Part shown: piece by piece, positions 1-6,999 of the stretch | How the letters are laid out: each line of letters opens with the position of its first letter | Position numbering within the stretch: position 1 is the stretch's first letter | Assembly (NCBI GenBank): GCA_002448495.1 | Contig: DJYL01000181.1 | Coordinates: 1-9,385, forward strand | Direction of reading: 5' to 3' | DNA length: 9,385 nt | From: Pseudoselenomonas ruminantium | Lineage (GTDB): Bacteria > Bacillota > Negativicutes > Selenomonadales > Selenomonadaceae | Program-made: the position numbers and the translations under genes | The notes under the pieces: model-generated | Told to the model about the DNA's origin: nothing | The model's input: only the letters and a program-made list of their open reading frames with translations | Databases searched by the model: none

Positions 1-3000
1 AGCACGCCCAAAAGCGTTGCCAGCGCCATACCGCCCACTACGGCTATCCCCATGCTGCTGCGTGCGCCGGAACCGGCACCATCCGCCAGCGCCAAAGGCA
101 GACAACCGGCAATAAAGGCAACAGAAGTCATGAGGATGGGCCGCAGACGCAATTTGGCCGCCGTCAGAGCCGCCCGTACAGGCAAAACACCCCGCAGCTG
201 TCTTTCCCGGGCAAATTCCACAATCAATATGGCGTTTTTCGCAGCTAACGCCACCACCAGCAATATGCCAATCTGCATATACAAACTGCCGGGCAAGCCT
301 GCGGCAAGTTCGGATAGCAATGCACCGCCAATGCCCAAGGGCACGGAGAGCAACACCGCCCAGGGCAGCCGCCATGACTCATAGATAAACATCAGGCACA
401 GGAAGACAAACACCAGCGACAGCCCGAGCAGCACAGCCGTATCCCCCTGTGCTTCCCGCTCGTGGCGGCTGACTCCCGTCCAGGCGATTTGAAAGCCCTG
501 CAAAGCGGCTTCGTCAACCGCTTTTTCCATGGCCTCCATCGCCTCGCCGGTGGAATAATCTTCGCCTGGGGCTAGTTCAAAATGGACGCTCCGCACACCA
601 TCATAGCGGGTGATGCTGGCAGGCCCCGAGGAATTTTGCGCCTGTACCAGTGCATCTAACGGCACCATAACGCCTGCACTGTTGCGCACAAACAAAAAGC
701 GCATGTTCTCCGGTTCATGGCGAAAATCCTTATCGGCCTGCAAGACTACCTTGTACACCTGCCCAAAGCGGATAAAGTCATTTACTTCTTCGCCGCCGAA
801 GTTCACCTGCAAGGCACTGTAGACATCATCTAAGTTTACGCCCAGAAGTTTGGCCTTGTCTTCATTCACCGTAAAATTCACATAAGGCGTGCTCAGGTCA
901 AAATCAGCCTCCAGCTCCTCGATTTCCGGATGATTTTGGGCAGCGGCTTTCACGCTGTTCACGGCAGCCTGCAATTCCGCTTCCGAATGTCCGGCCAAAT
1001 CCAGTAAATGCAGGGAAGCACCGCCGGTCATGCCCAGTTCCGGCAAAGCGGGCGGATTAATGCCCATGAGCCCAGCCTCCGGAATGACTTTACTTCCTTC
1101 CTCCTCCAACCACGTCAGCAAATCCTCCACACTCTGTCCATCTGCGGTGCGTTCGGCCCAATCCTTCAGCGAGATAAAGAGCAGACCGGCATCGGAACGT
1201 GTATTATCGCTTAATAAATCCACACCGCCAATACCGATAACTGCCCTGACAGCCTCCTGCGCCTGCAGTTTTTCCGATAGACGATTCATGGAATCAATGG
1301 TATGATTCAGCGAAGTACCTGCCGGCAGATTCAGCCCCGCCACAACATACCCCTGATCTTCCTCCGGCAAAAACTCCTGCGGCATATTGAGATACAACCC
1401 CGTAGTTCCGACAAGCAGCAGCACGACAGCGAGCAAAACCAGCCTTCCCCGGCGCAGACACCAGCCTAAGCACCGTTGATATCTGCCCCCTGTCCACTTC
1501 AGTATTTGCCCAAAGGCGGTGAGCAGTCTGTTATCTTCCCCCTGCGCTTTGTCCTTTAACAGCAAAACGCATAAAGCCGGTGTCAGCGACAGGGCCGCAA
1601 ACGCCGAAATGCTCATGGCAGCCACCAGCGTAAGGGCGAACTGACGGTAAAGCGTCCCCGTCATCCCCGACAGGAAAGCCACCGGCACAAAGACCGCTGC
1701 CAGCACAAAAGCAATCGCTAAGATCGGCGCCTGTACTTCCCGCATGGCCGCCGAAGCTGCTGCCTGCGCCGCCAAGCCACGCTCAATATGGCGGAATACG
1801 CTTTCAATAATGACAATGGCATCATCCACCACCAGCCCAATGGCCAGAATCAGAGCAAACAGCGTCAACAGATTGAGGGAGTAACCGCAGAGATAAAAGA
1901 CAAAAAATGTCGCAATGAGCGATACCGGCACAGCCAGCATCGTGATAAGCGTAGCCCGCCAGCTGCCCAAAAAGAGATAGACAATCACCGCTACCAGCAG
2001 TAAGGCCTCAGCAAAGGTATAGGCAACTTCTGCCAGAGACTCCTCAATAAAGCGGGTTTGGTCAACCACAATGCGGTATTCCATATCCGGAGGAAACATC
2101 GTCTGCGCTTCCGCAAGGATTTTTTTCACCTCACCGATGGTTTTCAAGGCATTGGCGCTATCCGTCAGGGTTATGCTGAAGGAGGCCGCCTCCCGCCCGT
2201 CCTGATAGGACACATAGCGCGTATCCCGCCGGCCTTCGGTTACCTGAGCCACATCCTTAACACGGATTAAATCCCCCTCTGACGAAGGCAGAATGATATT
2301 GCCAAACTCCGCAGGCGTCTGGCGGCGGTTCTCTACCCGGCCCACCATCTGCTTCTCCTGGCCCTCACTTACAGGCATTTTGCCCAAAGTGCCGGCAGCA
2401 GGCTGGACATTCTGTTCCCTGACAGCCGTGAGCACATCCGACACGGCCAGATGCCTTGCCGCCAGTTTATCCGGCTGCAGCCAGATGCGCATGGCATAGT
2501 CCTCTGTGTATTCCTCTACACTGCCCACACCGGAAACCCGCTTTATCTTATCGAGGAAATAGTTCTTGGCATAGTTTTGCAAAAAGATACTGTCATAGGT
2601 TCCCTTCGGTGAACACAGGGACATGGCAAACACCATCCCCGGCAGGGAACGGCTGGTCGTCACACCGTAATCCTGCACCACTTTGGGCAGGGAGGACAGA
2701 ACCGTCGTCACCCGGTTTTGCACACTGGCTGCCGCCACTTCCCCGTCCACCCCCGGAGCAAATTCGATATCCAATTTATATTCCCCGGAGGCATCCGCAT
2801 GGGAAGACATGCTGCGCAAGCCATCAATGCCATGGATTTCCGCTTCGATAACATTTGCTACGGTGTCCTGCACCACCGTAGCATCAGCTCCCTGATAGGT
2901 TGTCGATACCGAAACCGTTGGCGGCATAATGGCAGGATATTCGGCAATGGGCAGCTGAAAAGCCGCTACCAGACCAAATAAGGTCAAGAGTACCGCCATT

Positions 3001-3041
3001 ACTACCGCCTGCAGCGGATGCCGGATAAAATACTGAGCCAA
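1..3041 (-). CDS. HAE-1 family RND multidrug efflux transporter, 3' end cut by window edge
   Basis: This is an inner-membrane proton-driven efflux pump subunit of the AcrB/HAE-1 type, which moves drugs or other amphiphiles out through a tripartite complex. I read 1013 codons in one unbroken frame. The protein opens as MAQYFIRHPLQAVVMAVL, the usual N-terminus and first membrane helix, followed by porter-domain signatures (LPIAEYPAIMPPTVSVS, TYQGADA, IHGIDGLRSMSS). Proton-relay residues are present: Asp406-Asp407 in GLVVDDAIVIIES (helix 4) and Lys935 in AAKNAILIVEFA (helix 10), matching AcrB D407/D408/K940. The helix 11 segment LRLRPILMTSVAF is intact. The frame stops at the window edge in GGMALATLLGV, roughly 20-40 residues before the expected end. 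The start is TTG at 3041, chosen because an in-frame TGA lies immediately upstream and AGGTG sits 6 bases before it. It lies 21 bases after the repressor gene, so the two are probably cotranscribed. No adaptor or outer-membrane channel gene is visible. The family is secure; the substrate is unknown. Confidence 0.95.
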   Translation of the reverse strand, partial: MAQYFIRHPLQAVVMAVLLTLFGLVAAFQLPIAEYPAIMPPTVSVSTTYQGADATVVQDTVANVIEAEIHGIDGLRSMSSHADASGEYKLDIEFAPGVDGEVAAASVQNRVTTVLSSLPKVVQDYGVTTSRSLPGMVFAMSLCSPKGTYDSIFLQNYAKNYFLDKIKRVSGVGSVEEYTEDYAMRIWLQPDKLAARHLAVSDVLTAVREQNVQPAAGTLGKMPVSEGQEKQMVGRVENRRQTPAEFGNIILPSSEGDLIRVKDVAQVTEGRRDTRYVSYQDGREAASFSITLTDSANALKTIGEVKKILAEAQTMFPPDMEYRIVVDQTRFIEESLAEVAYTFAEALLLVAVIVYLFLGSWRATLITMLAVPVSLIATFFVFYLCGYSLNLLTLFALILAIGLVVDDAIVIIESVFRHIERGLAAQAAASAAMREVQAPILAIAFVLAAVFVPVAFLSGMTGTLYRQFALTLVAAMSISAFAALSLTPALCVLLLKDKAQGEDNRLLTAFGQILKWTGGRYQRCLGWCLRRGRLVLLAVVLLLVGTTGLYLNMPQEFLPEEDQGYVVAGLNLPAGTSLNHTIDSMNRLSEKLQAQEAVRAVIGIGGVDLLSDNTRSDAGLLFISLKDWAERTADGQSVEDLLTWLEEEGSKVIPEAGLMGINPPALPELGMTGGASLHLLDLAGHSEAELQAAVNSVKAAAQNHPEIEELEADFDLSTPYVNFTVNEDKAKLLGVNLDDVYSALQVNFGGEEVNDFIRFGQVYKVVLQADKDFRHEPENMRFLFVRNSAGVMVPLDALVQAQNSSGPASITRYDGVRSVHFELAPGEDYSTGEAMEAMEKAVDEAALQGFQIAWTGVSRHEREAQGDTAVLLGLSLVFVFLCLMFIYESWRLPWAVLLSVPLGIGGALLSELAAGLPGSLYMQIGILLVVALAAKNAILIVEFARERQLRGVLPVRAALTAAKLRLRPILMTSVAFIAGCLPLALADGAGSGARSSMGIAVVGGMALATLLGV

Positions 3042-3047
3042 TCAAAA

Positions 3048-3052
3048 CACCT
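3048..3052 (-). promoter_or_regulatory. Ribosome binding site deciding the TTG start of the RND gene
   Basis: AGGTG, complementary to the 3' end of 16S rRNA, sits 6 bases upstream of the TTG at 3041-3039. The codon just before that TTG is an in-frame TGA (3044-3042), so no upstream start is possible. The next in-frame ATG lies inside the first membrane helix. TTG is therefore the best start. Confidence 0.6.
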
Positions 3053-3062
3053 GCCCGCTTTT

Positions 3063-3419
3063 TTATTTCATGAACTGGTCTATCGCCTTATTTAACTGGT
3101 CTATCGCTTCCTTGTCATTATCCCGCACCGCATCCACAATGCAGTGTTCCATATGGTCCTTGAGGATAATCTTGCTGACACCGTTAATGGCACTCTTTAC
3201 TGCCGAAAGCTGAATGAGGACCTCACTGCAGTCGCGGCCATTTTCCACCATGCTCTTGATGGATTCCAGATGACCAATAAGTCGCGACATGCGGTTGAGT
3301 ACCGCCTTGGTATGCGCATGCGAATGCGTATGACCATGCGGGCCATGCTGGTCATGGTGGTCATCATGGGTATGCGTAACCACAGTTCCATCTTCTAATA
3401 TATGCGTATGTTCGTTCAT
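3063..3419 (-). CDS. CsoR/RcnR/FrmR-family (DUF156) metal-sensing transcriptional repressor with His-rich N-terminus
   Basis: A 118-residue all-alpha repressor of the CsoR/RcnR/FrmR/CstR family. Members bind operator DNA as tetramers and release it when metal, formaldehyde or sulfur species bind. The family core runs from about residue 38 to the end (TKAVLNRMSRLIGHLESIKSM, then DCSEVLIQLSAVKSAI). Cys64, His89 and Cys93 (DCSEVL and DHMEHC) match the Cys-His-Cys Cu(I) set of CsoR rather than the RcnR nickel/cobalt set, which has His at the third position. Residues 1-36 are an extension with 12 histidines (positions 4, 6, 16, 18, 21, 22, 25, 28, 30, 32, 34, 36), likely an extra metal-binding tail. 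The ATG at 3419 has AGGGAGA 11 bases upstream, a slightly long spacing. The pump gene follows after 21 bases, so the repressor probably controls itself and the pump. The family is confident; copper as the signal is inferred from ligands only, and FrmR-like or CstR-like sensing remains possible. Confidence 0.93.
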   Translation of the reverse strand: MNEHTHILEDGTVVTHTHDDHHDQHGPHGHTHSHAHTKAVLNRMSRLIGHLESIKSMVENGRDCSEVLIQLSAVKSAINGVSKIILKDHMEHCIVDAVRDNDKEAIDQLNKAIDQFMK

Positions 3420-3430
3420 TGAATTTAATG

Positions 3431-3480
3431 TCTCCCTATTGTCATAAATTGTTCATAACGTTATTTATATTCGCTGCAAA
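3431..3480 (-). promoter_or_regulatory. Possible promoter and ribosome binding site of the repressor-RND operon
   Basis: A new transcript must start between the ileS terminator and the repressor gene. The best fit is TTTGCA (3480-3475) as -35 and TATGAA (3457-3452) as -10, separated by 17 bases. Each hexamer matches consensus at 4 of 6 positions, so this is weak. AGGGAGA (3437-3431) is the likely ribosome binding site, 11 bases before the ATG. The position is favoured mainly by context. Confidence 0.35.
3438..3464 (-). repeat. Tandem AT-rich direct repeat plus 10-bp palindrome, candidate operator
   Basis: On the minus strand TTATGAACAAT (3458-3448) is followed immediately by TTATGACAAT (3447-3438), the same word with one base deleted. 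The perfect palindrome ATAACGTTAT (3464-3455) overlaps the first copy. The cluster covers the proposed -10 and start region of the repressor operon, where an autoregulatory operator would lie. It does not resemble the GC-rich inverted repeats known for CsoR or RcnR, so the operator role is inference. Confidence 0.4.
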
Positions 3481-3505
3481 GCGTTTTTTTCCTGTCAGCA
3501 ATGGC

Positions 3506-3543
3506 AAAAAAATCAGCAGCCTCCCCCAAAAGGGCGGCTGCTG
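3506..3543 (-). terminator. Rho-independent terminator downstream of ileS
   Basis: Reading the minus strand, CAGCAGCC (3543-3536) pairs perfectly with GGCTGCTG (3521-3514). An inner CCC/GGG stack closes a TTTT loop, with a small internal mismatch between the two stems. Seven T residues follow (3512-3506). The hairpin starts about 11 bases after the ileS stop codon. It separates ileS from the repressor-pump operon. Confidence 0.92.
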
Positions 3544-3554
3544 TCTGCCTATGA

Positions 3555-6500
3555 TTATTCAACGGCGATGGTTACATTTTCACCATTGATATTCCATTCC
3601 TTCGCTTCACCGGCAAGCGTTCCGTAGGCTACGGAATCGGCCAGCGTGATTTCCTTGAGGTAGTCCTCATTCTTCGCCACAATGGCCTGCAGTTTTTCAT
3701 TGCCGGACAGGCTGACTTTGATATGGTCGGTGACTTCAAAGCCATTTTCCTTGCGCATGGTCTGCACCTTGCTGATGATTTCGCGGACGAAACCTTCTTC
3801 GAGGAGTTCTGCCGTCAGCGTGGTATCGAGTGCAATGGTCACGCCGTTATAACGCTGGCAGTTGAAGCCTTCGGTCTGCGCCATGGAAACTTCCACATCT
3901 TCGCTCGTGAGCGTTACTTCCCCATCGGGGAGAGCGATAACCAGTTTGCCGGTGGAATCCAATTCCGCCTTGGCCTTATGCCCGTTGAGCTTAGAAAGGG
4001 CAGCCTTTACCGCGCCAATCTGCTTGCCGACCTTCGGGCCGAGCACGCGGAAATTGGGCTTGAAGCTGTAGGAAAGATATTCTTCCATATCGTCCTTGAA
4101 GACAACTTCCTTGACGTTGAGCTCGTCGGCCACAATTTCCTTGAAGAAATCAGAGAGTTCGCGTTCCGCATTCACATACATATGCGCCACCGGCTGGCGG
4201 TTCTTGATGTTGGTTTCATTGCGGGATGCACGGCCCAGTACCACGATTTCGAGCACGAGTTCCATGTTCTTTTCGAGCTCTTCATCAATCCAGGCCTCGT
4301 TGACCGTCGGATAATCGGCCAGATGAACCGATTCCGGAGCCGTCTTATCAATGCTGCAAACGAGGTTGCGGTAGATGGATTCGGTGATGAAGGGAACCAT
4401 GGGAGCGGCAGCTTTGGCCGTAGTTACGAGTGCCGTCCAAAGGGTCATGTAAGCATTGATCTTATCCTGCTCCATGCCCTTGGCCCAGAAACGGGCACGA
4501 CTGCGGCGCACATACCAGTTGGACAGTTCGTCCGTAAAGGCCTGCAATGCCTTGGCGGCTTCGGTTACCTTGTAATTGGCAAGGTCATTGTCCACTTCCT
4601 TAACCATGGTATTTAAGCGGCTCAACACCCACTTATCCATAACCGGCAGTTTGTCGTAATCGAGCGTGTACTTGGTCGCATCGAAATTATCGATATTGGC
4701 ATAGAGCACGAAGAACGCATAGGTATTCCAGAGCGTACCCATGAACTTGCGCTGGCCTTCCTGCACGGCATCATCATGGAAGCGATTCGGCAGCCAGGGG
4801 GCACTGTTTTCGTAGAAGTACCAGCGGATAGCATCGGCGCCATGCTGGCCGAGTGCCTGCATGGGGTCAACGGCGTTGCCCTTGGACTTACTCATCTTGC
4901 GGCCGTCCTTATCCTGTACATGGCCGAGCACGATGACGTTCTTGTACGGTGCTTCATCAAAGAGCAGCGTAGAAATGGCAATCAGCGAATAGAACCAACC
5001 GCGGGTCTGGTCAACGGCTTCGGAGATGAAATCTGCCGGGAAGCGCTTCTCGAAGATGTCCTTGTTCTCAAACGGATAGTGCCACTGCGCAAACGGCATG
5101 GAACCGGAGTCGAACCAGCAGTCGATAACTTCCGGTACACGGTGCATTTCCTTACCACATTCCGGGCATTTGATGGTCACGGCATCAATGTACGGACGGT
5201 GCAGTTCGATATCGTCCGGGCAGTTGTCGCTCATTTCCTTGAGTTCGGCAATGGAGCCAATCGTGTGCTGATGGCCGCATTCACATTCCCAAACCGGCAG
5301 CGGCGTGCCCCAGTAACGGTTACGGGACAGGCCCCAATCCTGCACATGTTCGAGCCAGTCACCGAAACGGCCTTCACCGATGGATTTCGGAATCCAGTTG
5401 ACCTTGTTGTTGTTGGCAATGAGCTTGTCTTTGACATCCGTCATCTTAATGAACCAGGTTTCACGCGCATAGTAGATCAGCGGCGTATCACAGCGCCAGC
5501 AGTGCGGATAGCTGTGCTCAAACTTCGGCGCCTTGAAGAGCTTGCCGCTCTTTTTAAGGTCGTCGATAATCAGCGGGTCAGCGTCTTTGACAAATACGCC
5601 GGGCCAGTCCGTTTCTTCCGTCATTTCGCCCTTGTTATTGACGAACTGCACGAAAGGCATATCGTACTTGCGGCAGACGCGGTTATCGTCCTCACCGAAG
5701 GCCGGGGCGATATGAACGATGCCCGTACCATCGGAGGTCGTTACATAATCATCACAAACCACGAAGAAAGCCTTTTTCTTGAGCTTGCCGACTGCGTAAT
5801 CATAGAGCGGCTCATATTCGCGGTATTCGAGGTCTTTACCTTTGCATTTCGCGAGGACTTCGCGCTCACCTTCCACACCGTCAAAGACCGTATCCACGAG
5901 GGCTTCGGCCAGATAGTAAACCGTACCGTCAACCTTGATTTTTACATAATCCACTTCCGGATTTACGCAAAGGCCGAGGTTGGAGGGCAGCGTCCAGGGC
6001 GTCGTCGTCCAAGCGAGGAAGTAGGCATCTTCGTCTTTTACCTTGAACTTGACCATGGCAGAACGTTCTTTGACGTCCTTATAGCCCTGGGCTACTTCAT
6101 GGGAAGACAGCGGGGTGCCGCAGCGCGGGCAGTAGGGAACAACCTTATGCCCCTTGTAGAGCAGGCCCTTCTTCCAGATTTCCTTAAGTGCCCACCATTC
6201 GGATTCAATGAAGTCATTTTCGTAGGTGATGTAGGGATGTTCCATATCAGCCCAGAAGCCAACGACATCGGAAAATTCTTCCCACATGCCCTTGTATTTC
6301 CAAACGGACTCACGGCACTTCTTAATGAACGGCTCAATGCCGTATTCTTCAATCTGCTCCTTGCCGTTGATGCCCACGAGTTTTTCGACTTCGAGTTCTA
6401 CCGGCAGACCGTGCGTATCCCAGCCGGCCTTTCGCAGCACCTTCTTGCCCTTCATGGACTGATAGCGCGGCAGCATATCCTTGATAACACGAGTCAAAAC

Positions 6501-6674
6501 ATGACCGATATGCGGCTTGCCGTTAGCCGTCGGCGGGCCATCATAAAAGGTAAAGGTATCGCAGCCTTCACGCTGGTCGATAGCCTTCTGCGCGATGTTA
6601 TTCTTCTTCCAGAAATCCAGAACTTCCTTTTCTCTGTCCACGAAGTTCAAATTGGTGTCAACCTTGCTGTACAA
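3555..6674 (-). CDS. ileS: Isoleucyl-tRNA synthetase (type 2, lacking the C-terminal zinc module)
   Basis: A 1039-residue cytoplasmic class I synthetase that activates isoleucine with ATP and charges tRNA-Ile. Domains in order: Rossmann fold with canonical HIGH at 55-58 (GKPHIGHVL); the CP1 editing domain with WTTTPWTLPSN (222-232) and GTGIVHIAPAFGEDD (316-330); KMSKS at 593-597; then the anticodon-binding helical region (LSNWYVRRSR near 717-726) and a C-terminal extension ending TIAVE. Zinc-ligand pairs are visible as CPRC (182-185) with CWRC (392-395), and CEC (464-466) with CPEC (503-506), as in Thermus IleRS. The C-terminal zinc finger of the E. coli/S. aureus type is absent, so this is a type 2 enzyme. 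The start is TTG at 6674, preceded by GGAGGAGG at 7 bases. The frame is open for 29 more codons to a GTG at 6761, but these codons are the T-box and terminator and are not protein. Expression is likely controlled by the upstream T-box. No truncation is seen. Confidence 0.97.
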   Translation of the reverse strand: MYSKVDTNLNFVDREKEVLDFWKKNNIAQKAIDQREGCDTFTFYDGPPTANGKPHIGHVLTRVIKDMLPRYQSMKGKKVLRKAGWDTHGLPVELEVEKLVGINGKEQIEEYGIEPFIKKCRESVWKYKGMWEEFSDVVGFWADMEHPYITYENDFIESEWWALKEIWKKGLLYKGHKVVPYCPRCGTPLSSHEVAQGYKDVKERSAMVKFKVKDEDAYFLAWTTTPWTLPSNLGLCVNPEVDYVKIKVDGTVYYLAEALVDTVFDGVEGEREVLAKCKGKDLEYREYEPLYDYAVGKLKKKAFFVVCDDYVTTSDGTGIVHIAPAFGEDDNRVCRKYDMPFVQFVNNKGEMTEETDWPGVFVKDADPLIIDDLKKSGKLFKAPKFEHSYPHCWRCDTPLIYYARETWFIKMTDVKDKLIANNNKVNWIPKSIGEGRFGDWLEHVQDWGLSRNRYWGTPLPVWECECGHQHTIGSIAELKEMSDNCPDDIELHRPYIDAVTIKCPECGKEMHRVPEVIDCWFDSGSMPFAQWHYPFENKDIFEKRFPADFISEAVDQTRGWFYSLIAISTLLFDEAPYKNVIVLGHVQDKDGRKMSKSKGNAVDPMQALGQHGADAIRWYFYENSAPWLPNRFHDDAVQEGQRKFMGTLWNTYAFFVLYANIDNFDATKYTLDYDKLPVMDKWVLSRLNTMVKEVDNDLANYKVTEAAKALQAFTDELSNWYVRRSRARFWAKGMEQDKINAYMTLWTALVTTAKAAAPMVPFITESIYRNLVCSIDKTAPESVHLADYPTVNEAWIDEELEKNMELVLEIVVLGRASRNETNIKNRQPVAHMYVNAERELSDFFKEIVADELNVKEVVFKDDMEEYLSYSFKPNFRVLGPKVGKQIGAVKAALSKLNGHKAKAELDSTGKLVIALPDGEVTLTSEDVEVSMAQTEGFNCQRYNGVTIALDTTLTAELLEEGFVREIISKVQTMRKENGFEVTDHIKVSLSGNEKLQAIVAKNEDYLKEITLADSVAYGTLAGEAKEWNINGENVTIAVE

Positions 6675-6681
6675 ACGAACT

Positions 6682-6689
6682 CCTCCTCC
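6682..6689 (-). promoter_or_regulatory. Strong ribosome binding site of ileS
   Basis: GGAGGAGG lies 7 bases before the TTG at 6674-6672 and just downstream of the leader terminator's T run. Its strength and spacing settle the choice of the non-ATG start over the longer open frame. Confidence 0.85.
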
Positions 6690-6696
6690 AAAATAC

Positions 6697-6729
6697 AAAA
6701 AACCTGCATCCCAAAAACAGGATGCAGGT
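6697..6729 (-). terminator. Intrinsic terminator of the T-box leader
   Basis: On the minus strand ACCTGCATCC (6729-6720) pairs over 10 bases with GGATGCAGGT (6711-6702) across an 8-base loop, TGTTTTTG. Six T residues overlap the end of the stem (6702-6697). The ileS ribosome binding site begins 8 bases later. The 5' arm is shared with the antiterminator, so uncharged tRNA would favour read-through. Confidence 0.92.
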
Positions 6730-6946
6730 ATACCTACACTTATAAACCACCTATTTTTCACGTACCAACATACGCTATTCCGTAACGGGGAATACCGGCG
6801 AAGCCTACTAAACGAATTTCAGCCTGCTGCTCCGAAGTGATTTTCACCGCCCCCTACTCACTACCGGCTTGCACCTGACCCGGCTCGCTACAGTTTTCCT
6901 TGACGATTACTCTCTTCATCAACGCATTTACACATTAACAGTTCAT

Positions 6947-6975
6947 AGTTTACCACAAACTATACGCAATTTCAA
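6947..6975 (-). promoter_or_regulatory. Sigma-A type promoter of the ileS T-box transcript
   Basis: TTGAAA (6975-6970, 5 of 6 matches to TTGACA) and TAAACT (6952-6947, 4 of 6 matches to TATAAT) are separated by exactly 17 bases. The start of transcription would fall near 6942-6940, about 20 bases before the T-box Stem I, as expected for this leader type. It lies only 25 bases after the autotransporter stop codon. Confidence 0.72.
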
Positions 6976-6999
6976 CGAGAATTTACAACGTAACGCTAT

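Larger units (their letters stand above)
6675..6942 (-). ncRNA. Isoleucine T-box riboswitch leader of ileS
   Basis: This roughly 265-base leader senses uncharged tRNA-Ile and permits read-through into ileS. The Stem I base is formed by GAAG in GATGAAGAGAG (near 6922) and CTTC near 6835, with an AGTA element after it. The distal loop signature GGTGCAAG sits between CCGG and CCGG arms (about 6880-6860). The specifier is read as ATC (6841-6839), an isoleucine codon, in the context GAAAATCACTTCGGAGC. Next come a hairpin TATTCC-CCGTTAC-GGAATA (about 6792-6774) and a small hairpin around GTATGTTGGTAC. The T-box core is ATAGGTGGTTTATAAG; TGGT (6749-6746) can pair with the tRNA ACCA end carrying discriminator A. 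The usual ACC after TGGN is replaced by TTA, so the motif is divergent. AGG (6752-6750) can pair with CCT (6728-6726), which is also the terminator's 5' arm, giving the expected switch. Outer boundaries are approximate. Confidence 0.88.

Noticed and set aside
1..3041. RND gene as a heavy-metal CusA/CzcA pump because of the metal-sensor neighbour
   Set aside because: The N-terminus, porter segments and helix 10-11 sequences follow the HAE-1/AcrB pattern throughout.
3472..3485. Small hairpin CGCT-TTGC-AGCG upstream of the repressor
   Set aside because: A four-base stem with a four-base loop is too short to support a terminator or riboswitch, and it overlaps the weak -35 candidate.
3723..4616. 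A 297-codon plus-strand open frame opposite the ileS 3' half
   Set aside because: It is a shadow of ileS, with no domain and no convincing gene context.
4776..6785. A 669-codon open frame on the plus strand opposite ileS
   Set aside because: It lies entirely antisense to a highly conserved synthetase gene and the leader. Its translation shows no recognisable domain. Long antisense frames are a common by-product of codon bias.
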